Numbered from the stretch's first letter, positions 13,501 through 28,500 are shown. The stretch is 64,000 nt of DNA from Apostichopus japonicus (GCF_037975245.1 NC_092572.1:23606489-23670488); one strand, 5' to 3'. The notes: generated by a model not told the origin, from the letters alone. A program made the numbers and translations.

Positions 13501-16500
13501 GTGAGTATTATTACTTGCACAATGTTTGCCTAGATTTAAATCGGTATGCGAGGATGGCTTTTAAGAGAAATATTCTCATAAATTAAACCAAGTGTCTGAG
13601 TCAAATGCAACAAAACTACTTCTGTGGTCATGTGCACAAGAGGGTGTTGTGATTAGAAACGAGGAATCTAGGAGGTTGTTAGGTCTCGGGTCGTAGGGCG
13701 TAGCTCTGATAATATCAAAGATTTCTGTCGTTTCTCATCCTGCATAGGCTAAGCACTATGTCAGTGTTATATAGGCTGTAAATCATGATCTTATGTCACA
13801 CCTATCAGACACCATGGCAACACCATAGCAATTGTGTAATGATGATATCAATGGTTTCACTGTGTTTTAACCTGCGCAGGATAGACACTGTGTGTGAACT
13901 ATACAGATTGTGAGTGATGATAGCATGGTATTCTTTACTTCTCATGTAACACCTATCAGACACCATGACAACACCATGGCAATTGTGTAATGATGATATC
14001 AATGGTTTCAGTGTTTTTTAACCTGCGCAGGATAGACACTGTGTGTGAACTATACAGATTGTGAATGATCATAGCATGGTATTCTTTACTTCTCATGTAA
14101 CACCTGTCAGACACCATGACAACACCATGGCAATTGTGTAATGATGATATCAATGGTTTCAGTGTTTTTTTAACCTGCGCAGGATAGACACTGTGTGTGA
14201 ACTATACAGATTGTGAATGATGATAGCATGGTATTCTTCATTTCTAATGTAACACCTGTCAGACACCATGGCAACACCATAGAAATTGTGTCATTATGAC
14301 ATCAACGGTTTCAGTGTTGCTCATCCTACATACATAAAGATACTAAATGATAATGTCATCTGACACCAATCAAACACCATGGCAACACCACTGAGTTTCT
14401 ACATGTGTATTATATCATTATGCTGTGATTTACTTTCATCCGATTCTTTGTATCAGTCTGGGCGCTACGGTCACACCATGGACTTGGTTGGGGACAATAT
14501 CGTCATATTTGGTGGCATCCTTTCCAATGACTCCTTCAGCAATGAACTGTGGTCTTTCAACATTGTTTCTCGCCGCTGGTCGTTGTTACCGTCAACGCTG
14601 ACCCTACCAGCCACTGCCCACCACTCCTCTTGTATCGTAAATGAAACTACCCTGTACATTGTCGGAGGTAAGTCTTTAGCCAACCTTTCATTGTTGTCAG
14701 TAGAAGTATCTAGTTTACTCGTTACTAGAATCCCACAACAGTTATAAATCTGTTAGCTTGAGCAGTCACGTATCATTTAAGATATAAGAAGATGCTGTTA
14801 CGTCAGAAAAAACATAATTATTTGGGTGAGGAGGACTGTCATGATTTGTCATTTCTCTGGAATTGAAAAGTGCTATCTAACCTCGGGTGATAGCAGTGGG
14901 TTTCTAATGGTTTTTAAAGACATTTCGATTGTAATTTTGTAACTTTTAACCAAAGTCATCCGTTGAAGTAAATATGTGACACCTTGTTGTATTCTGCTAA
15001 GTTTTCCTTCTCAATGTTTGTGATTGCAATATTTGATGGTTGAGCACTTAGGACCTCTCTTAAACCAGTCTGTCAGTGCCGTCACAACTTTACTGTTTTG
15101 TTTTACCCAGGCCGTGATAGAAAGACCCCTTTCCACCCTGATATATATCGCTACGACGTGGTAGAACAATCACTCGGTTGGGAGCTAGTAGAACCATCAG
15201 GAGGTCTCATGGACTCCATTGGTGTGGCTGAACACAGCAGTGTCTACTACCCAGGAACTCAATCAATATATGTCTTTGGAGGACTGAGAGAGAATAATCC
15301 AAAGTAAGTCTCCTGAACATCATGTGATGCAATCATACCTCATCTGATGCTAATGTACCTCACATGATTTGAGCATACCTTATCTGATGCCAATGTACCT
15401 TGTGAGATCTGAGCATACCTTATCTGATGCCAATGTAGCTCATGTGATGCTTATATAGCTTATGTCATGCAAGCACTATCTCATCTGATGCCAATGTACC
15501 TTGTGAGATCCGAGCATCTCATCTGATGCAAATGTAGCTCATGTGATACAGGCATTCCTCATCTGATGCTAATGTACCTCATGTGATTTGAGCATAGCTC
15601 ATCTGATGCAAATGTGCCTCTAGGTAATGTTTTATACCTGTATTAGTTGCACTGATAGTCACCCTAGTTGTCTCGTTTGAAAGACAAAATTGTAACCACT
15701 TTTTCAAACTTAATGCTAATTTACACCACAGGCTCAATCCATGCTGCTAAACTTTTATAAAGTGAAATAAGGAACATAGTATTTCCATGGAAGTTTCACC
15801 AATTTACCAGAATGAGGGCCTATACCTGTGTACAACTTTTCTGTATAATGTTAGGGAAATGTTTCCTCTCTTGGAGCATGTTAACATGTTGATCTCTGAG
15901 CTTGTGGAATCTGATTAACCCATCGACGACGGAATCACTTCTTGATGGATAAAAAGAAACCACAGAGCTCAACACAGGGATGTGCTCGGGAATATTTGAG
16001 TGCTGGGCGGATTTGTGTGGTAGTGTGATTCACATCCTGGGGAAGGAGTCTAAGGGATGAGTTGAAGAATGAAGTATGCTTTAGATGGCAAATAGTCTTT
16101 CCTATTCTGAAACTAACCTCTGTACCAATTCTTCACCCACATTTTGGTAAAAGTAAAATTTGTTAAATTAATCATCAAAAATAGTGCCGGACGGAAGTGT
16201 TTAGAATACTGTTTGTGCTGGGTGGCATTCAGAACTGCCTGGGGCATTCCTGCGCCAGGCGTGAGCACATCCATGCTAATCAGAGAGATTGGGCGGTAGT
16301 CAGAACTGCCTGGCGCAGCCGGCGCCAGGGACGAGCACAAACATGCTAAATCAGAGAGATTGCTATGACCGTTCTTCTGTTACATCGCAAAGTTTACCGT
16401 TTGCCCTTCTGCTATTATGGAGCTGGTTATGAATCCGTTAATCCAAGGGCGTATTGTCTTTCGACAGGTTTGGAATCAGGACAGCCGACTTGTATGTCTT

Positions 16501-19500
16501 CAATATCCCAAGACGATTTTGGCAGAAATTAACAGTTTCTGGGGCACAACCCCGTGAGAGAACTTTCCACACGGCTGTTGTCATCGGTGAACAGTATATG
16601 GTAGTTTATGGTAAGTCTATTCTTAATGTCAAAAGTGTTGTGGTAGAATGGTTAAGGCAGTGGACTGGCAATCTAAGGAATGCAGGTTGGGTCCTGACCA
16701 GATCATTACATTGTGTCCTTGACTCTTTGGTTGAGGCACTTTTATCTCCATTACCTCTCTTCACCCAGGTGTGTAAATGGGGACTTCCGAGGTAACTTGT
16801 AAATATAGTTGCTTGTGCTGGTTTGTGGATGCTGCACCCTATGGGAAGTCCCCCCAGAGGACAGGTAGTTGCGATGCACTGTAGTGCCCTAGGAGGGATT
16901 GTTAGAATTGTGCACACTTTGGTGTGTGGGTGTGACAAGTTACCAATGGCCAGGGGTTATTGTTGTAAATGTCGTGCGACAGGGCCTTGGCCTTGAACAA
17001 GACTGTAAACCTTTACCTTTAAGGCTCGCACCCCTTGTGGCAAAATTAGCGTGTACCCTTACTCTTATGTTCCGTTGATAACACTGATTAAATCTAGAAG
17101 GCATATGGTGTACCAGATTTCAGGGTCAGCAAATATTCCACATCAATTTGTGTTTATATCAGTGAATAAGTTAATTTTCAAATAGTGTGCATGAGTCTTG
17201 AAGGCTCTGAAGTTTTTGTGCTGTAAAATATGATATTTCCTTTGTAATATTTCCTTTGTTATTATAAAATTTCCTTTGTAATATTTTCTTTTTTAAATTT
17301 CCTTTGTAAATGCATCTTTTAAATATGCCAAAAAGCTGACTTTGTTGCTTCTGAGCAAGTTTGTGATGCAATGCTACATAAATCATAAGCCCAAATTTGT
17401 TTTCTTATCTTTAATTTATTGCTTAGACCTCTTCTCTTTTGCTTCGTCCTTGTCAGGTGGAAATGCTCACGAACATGCCGGTGAGCCTGGGAGCTCTCAG
17501 GGCCACGAGGAATGCTACGAGAACTCCCTCAACCTCTATAACTTTGACTGTAATTCATGGGTCGAATACCAGAAACTTTCGGAAGACTTCATTGGTAAGA
17601 AAGGTCGTAGGCCAGGCTTACAGGGTTAACTCCCTTAACCTCTTTAACTTTGACTGTAATTCGTGGGTCGAATACCAGAAACTTTTGGAAGACTTCATAG
17701 GTAAGAAAGGTCGTAGGTCAGGATTACACAATAAACCAGCGTTATATTCGTATCGCAGATATCTGCAAAATCACCGATAATCCGAAATACCATTACTGGC
17801 TGATTCTGTCAGATTTGGACGTTTGATTAAGCCAGGAGGAAACTAAACTGGAAACGAATAATATGTTAAACTCTGGTAGATGAACGATGCAATATTTATT
17901 GTATGGCTTTTCCATTTATATCGAGGCTAGCACTGCACGCATGGTCATTGTTATGCCTGGTTAATACCCATTTAGATAATGTGACCAAGATAAGCTAAAA
18001 GCATGCAACTTTTTAAGTACCAGACTGATCAGTAATCAAATGAAAGTACAATAACCAGAAGAGCAATGTTTTACAAAGTTTTAAAGACATTGAAGACTCA
18101 CCCAAGCGTGCGGCCATCTGAAAAAGTTAACTTTCCGTTGCTTGCAAGTGACCTTTTGTTAGTGTCGCTACAAAATGCAGACAGTACAGTAATGAAACGT
18201 GATACCTTGTTATCTTTAGCTGGACCTGAGATGTCCATCGCTGTATTGTTTGTACGGTGTGCTGTGGGTATTGACCGCAGTTGTATGTACTGACTGTACA
18301 CTAGTGTCTAATTACCGATGGTAGCAAGCTGTGTGTGTATTTTCTGGGATCGATGGTGGTGTCTAACACTTCTGTTACACCTCATTCGAAACTAGGTCAG
18401 ATTACCGGCATTAGACGTTTCTACACCCTTTACAGCAAGCAATACCTCATTATAGCTTTGGCAGATGCTACAATAATCAAAGGTTGGTCGGGAGGGCAAA
18501 AAAACCCCCCCAAAATTGTCAAGAAATATTCTAATAATTCTAACTGTAAAGGTTTCCCTTTTATCATTTATGGTTGATGTTTTTTTTCTTTTGCTGTCAA
18601 TTATTTTGTAGTTACAGGTGACCAGCATGACGACCCGGGCAGATTTGGACATTCTGCCGTCGTGCGAGATGGTACTACGTTGGTTGTAACCGGCGGGTTC
18701 CGTGGGATTGTCACAAATGATGTGGTAGCCATTAAGATGCCTGGTACTGTCGCTGTCAATCCTTTATCAGCTGTGGACAATGTGACAGATAACTGCTCCT
18801 ATCACAAAAGGTAGGTAAACCTAGGGAATGTAACAGCTGTAGGTTACTACTCATACACCAAGGGAATGTAACAGGTGTAGGTTACTACTCATAACTTGAA
18901 AAAGATAGGTAAACCTAGGGAGTGTAAACAGCTGTAGGTTACTACTCATACCTTGAAAAAGATAGGTAAACCTAGGGAATGTAACAGCTGTAGGTTGCTA
19001 CTCATACCTTGAAAAAGATAGGTAAACCTAGGGAATGTAACAGCTGTAGGTTACTACTCATACCTTGAAAAAGATAGGTAAACCTAGGGAATGTAACAGC
19101 TGTAGGTTACTACTCATACCTTGAAAAAGATAGGTAAACCTAGGGAATGTAACAGCTGTAGGCTACTACTCATACCTTGAAAAAGATAGGTAAACCTAGG
19201 GAATGTAACAGCTGTAGGCTACTACTCATACCTTGAAAAAGATAGGTAAACCTAGGGAATGTAACAGCTGTAGGTTACTACTCATACCTTGCAAAAGATA
19301 GGTAAACCTAGGGAATGTAACAGCTGTAGGTTACTACTCATACCTTGAAAAAGATAGGTAAACCTAGGGAATGTAACAGCTGTAGGTTGCAAAGGTAGTA
19401 AAAGGGGTTGGGTAGTTTGCATACATGACTACTCACATCATATATGGCAGGTTACCCTACTCGTAGTGATTTGGTTTATTATTTTCCAACCAGAGAGAGT

Positions 19501-22500
19501 GTAACCTCTTTCTCCTTGTATGTTTCAGTTCACAGTACTGCACTGATGATCCAAGCTGTGGCTATTGCCAGTCAACCCACAGGTGCCTGAGCATAGACAA
19601 ATCTCAGGTTAGTCCCTTTTGTCTGCTATGGAACCTTCAATGCAACTTCCTTTTAAAGCTGTCATAAGGTTCAAAAGATATATTAGGGGAGGTAGGCCAA
19701 GGATAGGGGAGGTAGGACATGTGTAGGGGAGGGTAGGGCAAGTGAAGAAGAGGTAGGGCAAGGGTAGGGGAGGTAGGGTAAGGATTTGGGAGGTAGGGCA
19801 AGGGTAGGGCAGGTAGGGCAAGGGTAGGGGAGTTAGGGCAAGGGTAGGGGAGGTACGGCAAGGTAGGGTAGATAGGGCAAGGGTAGGGGAGGGAGGGCAA
19901 GGGTAGGGGAGGTAGGGCAAGGGTAGGGGAGGTAGGGCAAGGGTAGGGGAGGTAGGGCAAGGGTAGGGGAGGTAGGGCAAGGGTAGGGGAGGTAGGGCAT
20001 GCAGGGTGTCGGTATGGACTCATACCATAGAGAGCTGTTAAAGAAAGTGCGTTGGTTTCGATTCTGAGCTAGATGGGCCGAGATGCCGAGATGAAAATTG
20101 AGTCATTCTGTTTATAAAGGTTTATTGCAAAATAATATTTATGATGTCATACATACATGAACAGCAGACACACAAATGTCTTTGTTTTTTAATTAAGACC
20201 TTTTCCATGAGATTGAAATCCTTGCACTGTTTTGACGAGCTAGCTCAGCTAGCTCACCAACAGGAAATATCATCCTGTCTCACACAGTTGAAGTACTTTC
20301 CACTGTTGACCTCATCCAAATTAAATGAATGAAATTCAGTGTTTTGTGTCTCTACAATGGTAAAATGCCTGGTAATTGGATCAGGTATTTTAAGTGGTAG
20401 TTGGATCAGGCATTTCAACTGGTAGATGGATCAGGCATTTTAATTGATAGTTAAATCAGGCATGTAACTGGTACTTGGATCAGGCATTTTAACAGGTAGA
20501 TGGATCAGGCATTTTAACTGGTACTTGGATAAGGTACTTAGATCAGGCATTTTAACTGGTAGTTGGATCAGACATTTCAACTCTTAGTTGGATCAGGCAT
20601 TTTAATTGGCAGTTGGATCAGGCCTTTCAACTGGTACTTAGATCAGACATTCAAGTGGTAGTTAGATCAGGTATTTTAATTGGTAGTTGGAGCAGACATT
20701 TCAACTGGTAGATGGATCAGGCATTTTACCTGGTAGTTGGATCAGGTATTTAACTGGTAGTTGGATCAGGCATTCATCTGGTAGTGGAATCAGGCATTCA
20801 TCTGGTAGTTGGATAAGGCATTTTATCTGGTAGTTGGATCAATTTACCGTGTTGTACAAATTCGGTACAACTACGGTCTGAAGACTACAGTGCACAACCA
20901 AAATCCGGTTGTGATAAATTTTCACAGGACTTTTGTGAGATTTTTCCAAACAAAACAGAAAATGAAAAGTGTTTTCCTAAGTGTATGGAGGTAGCTGACA
21001 GACTTAGATTAATTCCTTTGTACGATAAAGGGTAATTTTACATCGATGAATAACCAACTATTTCACCTGGATGGATATGGTTTCTTCTTCCCCCTCAATG
21101 TTTGTCATTTCTTTCTGCTCCATAGGACTGCAGTCAGTTTGAAGAGTACAGTTCCTGTAACGGTCTCTGCAGACAAGCAGGGACCTGTCACGACTGTCTT
21201 CTTATGAACGGACTGCTATCTGAGGTCAAAGGTCACTGTAGCTGGTGCGTCCAGACAAGTCACTGCTATCCATCAGCAGGTAGGAATCAGTCCTTATCTT
21301 GTGGTGGTAATAGCAGATTAGAGACAAGTAGAGAGAGAGGGGGGGCACAGGGGGAGATGGTTTGTAACTCACTTGAGGTTGTAAGGGCTGTCTATCAGTA
21401 AGAAAGGTGGCGGGGGGGGGGGGAGGGGGGAGAGGGTGGCTGAACTTAAGGTAGATTTAGGTATGCATGTGGAAATCTGTATTGCATCCAATTCAGAAAT
21501 AACACTCAAATTGCAGAGACATACTCTTTAAACTGTTTAGGTAGGCAGAAGGGTAGGGGAAGTAGGTGATGGGGGTTAGGGAGGTAGAGGAAAGGTAGGG
21601 AGGTAGGGGTAGGATAGGGGAGGTAGTGCAAGGGTAGGAGAGGTGTAAGGCATGCAGGGTGTCGGTATGGACTCATATCTGTGCTGCTACAATTGAAGAT
21701 TCACTGGAAGCCTGTCTGAGAGTGGCATAGCTGTTTGCTTTGATCATTTAGGCTAGCTGTTCACTTTTGCAATATTGACGATACAGGAGGCTGGTGTGGG
21801 GGTGGTGATGGGTAGTGGTAGGAGTTAGGGCATGTAATGGGAGTGATGGGTAGTGGTAGGAGTTTGAGGATGTAATGGGGTAGTGATGGTAGTGGTAGGA
21901 GTGGGGGAATGTAATGGGGGTGGTGATGGGTAGTGGTAGGAGTGGGGATGTAATGGGGGTGGTGAGGGGTAGTGGTAGGAGTGGGGAGATGTATTGGGAG
22001 GGTGGTGATGGGTAATGGTAGGAGTGGGGGCATGTAAGAGGGGGTGATGCGGAGTGGGAGGATGCAATGGGGGGTGGTGATGGGTAGTGGTAGGAGTGGG
22101 GGGATGTAATGGGGGGTGGTGATGGGTAGTGGTAGGAGTGGGGAGATGTATTGGGAGGGGGAGGATGCAATGGGGGGTGGTGATGGGTAGTGGTAGGAGT
22201 GGGGGGATGTAATGGGGGGTGGTGATGGGTAGTGGTAGGAGTGGGGAGATGTATTGGGAGGGTGGTGATGGGTAGTGGTAGGAGTGGTGAGATGTAATCT
22301 GAGGGTGGTGATGGGTAGTGGAGTGGGGGATGTAATGGGTGGTGATGGTTAGTGGTAGGAGTGGGGAGATGTAATGGGAGGGTGGTGATGGGTAGTGGTA
22401 GGAGTGGGGGAATGTAATGGGGGTGGTGATGGGTAGTGGTAGGAGTGGGGGAATGTAATGGGGGGGTGATGGGTAGTGGGGGATGTAATGCAGAGTGTCT

Positions 22501-25500
22501 ATGGATTTCTATTTATGATGCTATAATACCGAATCACTTGAAAAGATGTCACTTTTGGCAGATTGGCTGTACAGATTACCAAGTTATTGGACCAAAATTT
22601 CATGTTGTATTTTTAACATTATCATAGATATATTATGGCAGACCAATAGATGAAGTTACCATGGTAATTGACATATGGTTCTGTTGCAAATGTGTGCATA
22701 ATATAGTTATCATATCTGTCATATTAATTTCAGAAGTGGACGAGTGTACCTCGGGTGTCGGTTGGTGGGGCCAATCACCCACCGTCATCACAGACTTTGA
22801 TCTCTGCGTAGCGCAGGACTTCCCGCCTGGGTTGAGTTTGGCTCTGTTTCATGAACCAATCAACAGAGAGTATCCGGACAGGGTAAGGGCTTGTCTGCGA
22901 TTATGTGATTTTAACTTATTGAGGGAGGACGTCCTTAGAAAGCCTTAAAACCTGTATATATATTTTTTCTACATTTTTGCTACATTTTTTCTACATTTCT
23001 ACAAAATTTTTTCTACATTTTTTTCCTACAATTCTACATTTTTCTACATTTTTTTTACATTTGTCTACATATTTTTTGCTATATTTCTACATTTTTTTCT
23101 ACATTTTCTACACTTTTTTCTACATTCTACATTTTTTCTACATTTTTCTACATTTCTACATTTTTCTACATTTCTACATATTCTACTGTATATATTTTTT
23201 TCTTCATTCGTCAAAGCCATATTGGCTATCACACATTGATTGGATAGCCTTCACTCTGACTGTGTGGTTTATTTCTACCATTGATGACTATTCGGGATTG
23301 TTAGGAAAGAGTTGGAGGAGAAGCTTGTGTGCAGGATGGTCGGTACCTTACAATCAACTTGGTTTTGTCATCAACCTTTTCATTTAAGGAGAATGTTGTG
23401 GCCATATATGTTTAAAGGCCAGTATACTTGGCCGGATCATCAGGTCGTGTAAGGGAACTTATATCTCCATTGTCTTAGTGAGGGTCTACCACACAGAGAA
23501 TACTCTGAGAGTCTCTAACTAGTTCTTATTGTGACTTTCTACTCGTAAAGGTATCAGAAGTCTTATCTAGTCTACTTAAGGAGTCCACTACATGTGGTCA
23601 TTCAGTGAGTGTCTACTGGTACAAATCTAAATTTTTATCCTTGGGTCTTCTCGATGAGGATGAGTCTACCATACAGGGAATACTCTGAGAGTCTTAGTTT
23701 AGTTTGTGATGTTCTACTGGTAAGGGTATCAGAAGTCTTAGCTAGTCTACTTAAGGAGTCCACTACATGTGGTCATTCAGTGAGTGTCTACTGGTACAAA
23801 TCTAAATTTTTATCCTTGGTTCTTCTCGATGAGTCTACCATACAGGGAATACTCTGAGAGTCTTAGTTTAGTTTGTGATGTTCTACTGGTAAGGGTATCA
23901 GAAGTCTTAGCTAGTCTACTTAAGGAGTCCACTACATGTGGTCATTCAGTGAGTGTCTACTGGTACAAATCTAAATTTTTATCCTTGGTTCTTCTCGATG
24001 AGTCTACCATACAGGGAATACTCTGAGAGTCTTAGTTTAGTTTGTGATGTTCTACTGGTAAGGGTATCAGAAGTCTTAGCTAGTCTACTTAAGGAGTCCA
24101 CTACATGTGGTCATTCAGTGAGTGTCTACTGGTACAAATCTAAATTGATCTCCTCGGGTCTTCTTGATGAGTCTACCTACACACAGGGAATACTCTGTGA
24201 TGATGCTTTAGCTCATAAATGTGTTGTTTTTTATTTGGACAAGGTATGTACAGTCTGCTGTGACCTAGTCTACTTAAGGAGTCCACTACATGTGGTCATT
24301 CAGTGAGTGTCTACTGGTACAAATCTAAATATTTATCCTTGGGTCTTCTCGATGAGGATGAGTCTACCATACAGGGAATACTCTGAGAGTCTTAGTTTAG
24401 TTTGTGATGTTTTACTGGTAAGGGTATCAGAAGTCTTAGCAAGTCTACTTAAGGAGTCCACTACATGAGGTGATTCAGTGAGTGTCTACTGGTACAAATC
24501 TAAATTGATCTCCTTGGTTCTTCTCGATGAGTCTACCTACACACAGGGAATACTCTGTGATGATGCTCTTAGCTCATAAATGTGGTTTTCTTGTGGACAG
24601 TATGCTGTGACCCTAGTGAATGTAATGTAAATTGTCTCCCTCCTCTTTGGCAGGTGGCTGTGATTAGCGCTGACGACCATGAACTGGATGGCTCCAACGG
24701 TATCTGGGATGTGAAGGGGTCTCTCTACCCGCTGGATGCCGTACCGAGCAAGGCAGCTCCTCATCTACAATTCTCTGTCAAGTCTAAGAATTCAAATGTC
24801 AAAGTCTGGTTGAGTAATACAACCACAAACAGATCGGTGAGTAGCGTTGTAACACGCAGAGACGCTTCCTTCAGGCTGAGGGTCCCCCCACGTCCCATTG
24901 GTAGGGGGGGTGGGAGAGGGAATGGTTCAGTCGGGGAAGCATAAGACTACTACATTTTTTTAATTGCTTTTTCTCTAGTCAAGGGCCCCACAGAGCTCAC
25001 CCCCCCCCCCGCTCCCCTCTACATTGACCACATACCAGCCATCCTTTATAAAATCCTCGATTCATCTCTGGCCCACCGTAAAGGTTCAGCCCCTGACTTA
25101 ACTCACTGGGGAAGTTTTGAATTTGGCCCCACCTCCCCATTCCCACCCTCAAACTGGCTGTGGTGATCCGATAAATGTCTCCAGCCTCTGTTTTGTATAG
25201 TCATTTCACACCAGTTCCATTTATGTTGTATTCTCATAGTTCAGCTATATATGTATTGGAATTAATTATGTGTCAGCATACTTACATAATTAACTCCTCC
25301 CCCGCTGTGGACTGTTACCGCTGTTGCAGGTCCTGATTGCTAATTTTACGTCCATCGATAGCAGAACGTCAGGGCTCTTACCCCTGGAAGGAGGTTCCTC
25401 TTGGTATGGGGTACACATTGAAGGCAACTGGTCGTCAACGGTCAAGCCGTCCTTGGTAGGTCTCACATGGAACGGAAACACAATAGACAAGGAGGTGAGT

Positions 25501-28500
25501 GGTAGCCACACATTGATAACACAATGTGTGATTATAACACAGTGTGTCATAACGATGTGTGATAACACATTGATAACACATTGATAACACGAGAAGTGTC
25601 AATTTTCAGTTCAATTTCTTTATTCCAGTGTAAATTACAAAATTTATAAATAGGACACATAATAATGATACATAAAAGGCGTAAAAAAATGAACAATCAT
25701 GAAAACATGAACAAAATAAGAAATAAGATGGAGGATTAGAAGGTTCAAAGATGAAAAGGATTATAACAGCGATTCTAAGAACCCATTTTGAATATAAATG
25801 GCTGCTCTGTAGATAAATGAGTTCTTAAAACAGGCATGAGACTCTTCCGCGGAAACGCGGATTTCAGATTATTTTTTTTTTCATTTTCGCGTTTTTTCTC
25901 GTAATTCGCGTTTTTTATTTAATTTTTTTTATTTATTTATTTAATTTTTTTTTTTTTTTTTGTTTTTGTTTTTGTTTTTTGCTGAACTGTGAAGGGAAGG
26001 AACACCGAATTTGACCAGTGGTGGAATCAAGTAGCACAAAGCAAGCAAAAAAGCCTTTTTTTGGTTCAAAAAAGCTAATGGATAAATTATACAAGCAGAA
26101 ATTCCACAATTTTTTGGCGAGTTACGTGATGTGATAGATTCCATCTAGAGTCCACCATTTTGCATTTAAGCCCTCCTTACCTGACAAAAAAATTCTTAAG
26201 GGGAGGGGGACACCCCCTCCCCTTAAACCCCTCCCCCAGGACGGCGATCAATAAATTTCAGATTTTTTTTCCCCGGCTCAGTCTCATCCCTGTTAAAAAG
26301 CATAATTCTAAATTAATTGAGTTCTTAAAAAGAGTTCTAAATATGAGTTCTTAAAATAAATGAATCTTAAAAAGCATAATAACAAATATTCTGTGATGAC
26401 ACAGTGTGTGATATCAATGTGTGATAACACAGATAAAACATTGATAACACATGAAGTGTCGTGTGGTGGGTGCAAACCCCCCCCCTTTTTTTTTTGTTCA
26501 GTATTGATAACCTATAAAATGTCACACAGAACTATTAAAACATCATGGAAAGAGTGTCTTATCTTTTTCATTACTTGTGATTGGACCAACAAATAAAGGA
26601 AGGAGTTTTTGTCTTCGCTTTCACCAGCTGTAGATTCGCTTACTTTTATTTCAGTCATTTTCTTCTTCTCTTTGGCTTTGCACGCCCAGGAGGTCCTGCC
26701 TTGCAATTTCAGGAGGTGCGTTGCACCATGGGTTAAGAAAACAGTGTTCTACAAAGTTATCTAGAATTTTTGTACTTGTCATTTAGCCTTTGAAGAAGAT
26801 CCTGCTAGGATCGAAATGTCAGGCCAAGTTACTTTTACACATTTTCCTACACAGGCTCTCTAGTGGATAAGCAGTTTGCTAACAGTTTTATTTAGAATTG
26901 TTTTTCTTCGATAGGATCACAAATGTTCCAAAGACTACCCTTTCGACTCTTCCCTTTTCTTAATTTCTAGAGTATTCCAAAGCAACATCTTCGCCCATAC
27001 ACCTCTGGTAATTGTAGTTTCAGTTGGAATTGTCAGAGCTGTTTGACGGATTCACTCTGCGGATGGTCAGCTGGCACACACACATGTATGAGAAGGAATG
27101 CCAGCACTGAGGCCATGCTGACCATCAATGCTGGTTACTGTCTGAACTGCAGCTCGAATATAGAATGTACCACTTGTCTCCAGGTAAGTTTTCTTGCTGT
27201 ATACTTGTTATGAATACTAAGAATTCCATACTTACTATCAATACCGAGTACTGTTGAAGGAGAGTTCCATACTTACTATCAATACCAAGTGCTATTTTTA
27301 AGTAAGTTCCAGTACCAACAGCCTCCAGGTAAGTTGCCAGGCTTTACAATCCATTTTCAACCAAGGAATGTATCACATGTTCAAGAGATATAAAGTACAA
27401 CAGTAGTCCAGTTGGGATAAAACCAAGGAATGTATCACATGTTCAAGAGATATGAAGTACAACAGTAGTCCAGTTGGGATAAAACCGAGGAATGTATCAC
27501 ATGTTCAAGAGATATAAAGTACAACAGTAGTCCAGTTGGGATAAAACCGAGGAATGTATCACATGTTTAAGAGATATAAAGTACAACAGTAGTCCAGTTG
27601 GGATGAAACCAAGGAATGTATCACCTGTTCAAGAGATTTTCTGTTCAGATGTCTGCATAACTGAGACTCTTATATGCGATGCAAAGTAAACATAGCAGTT
27701 TTGCATTTCTCTGTTATGTGCTTAACAAAAGACATTTTACTGTCCAGATAAACCCCCTAAATGAAAAAAAAAACGAAACAACATTAACACTATCAAGTAA
27801 AAAGAGGATATTTCATTCAGTTTTTTTTAGAGAAAATATCTCAGGGTTTTACTCTACCATGAAAGCCTCTCCTCTTGTGTTCCAGAATCCGCTGTGCGAA
27901 TGGGATAAAGCCAGTAAGGACACACTTTGTGTCCGAAAGGGCTCGGCCAAGGAAAAAGAACCAGTGAGGGAGCTCTCGGAGTGCCCTGCCCCGTGCTACT
28001 TGCGGACCTCCTGCAGTGAATGTACCCAGCAAAATAGTTGCGCCTGGTGTGCAGCAGATCAGAGGTGTTTCCCCTTCAAACATTACATCAATTCATATGT
28101 ATATGGGCAGTGCTCACACTGGTTTGACAGGTTAGTAAATTATTGGCAAGATCAAGTGTGTTACAGCAAATAGTAAATAGTGAGAAACTAAATCAAAATA
28201 ATAAAAAATTCAAAAATAAATAAAACAATTAAAAGGCTGGTTTGTGAACTGTTATAATCAGTAATGAAACTAAGGTTTGGTCTGTGAACTGTTTAACTAT
28301 GAGGCATTATGTCAACACTTAATGCATATATAAGTGAATCCTCCCATTGGTTTGATAGTTTCATATTAGAATCAGTAATGAAACTGAGGTTTGGTCTGTG
28401 AACTGTTTAACTATGAGGTGTTATGTCAACACTTAATGCATATATAGGTGAATCATCCCATTAGTTTGATAGTTTCATATTAGAATCAGTAATGAAACTG

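Noticed and set aside
17439-17780. Alternative 113-aa frame across exon 8 and its duplicate
   Set aside because: It is out of frame with the kelch coding sequence; the MEGF8 frame matches the family and neighbouring exons.
19609-20023. Proline-leucine-rich minus-strand frames
   Set aside because: Reverse translation of the G-rich array in intron 10.
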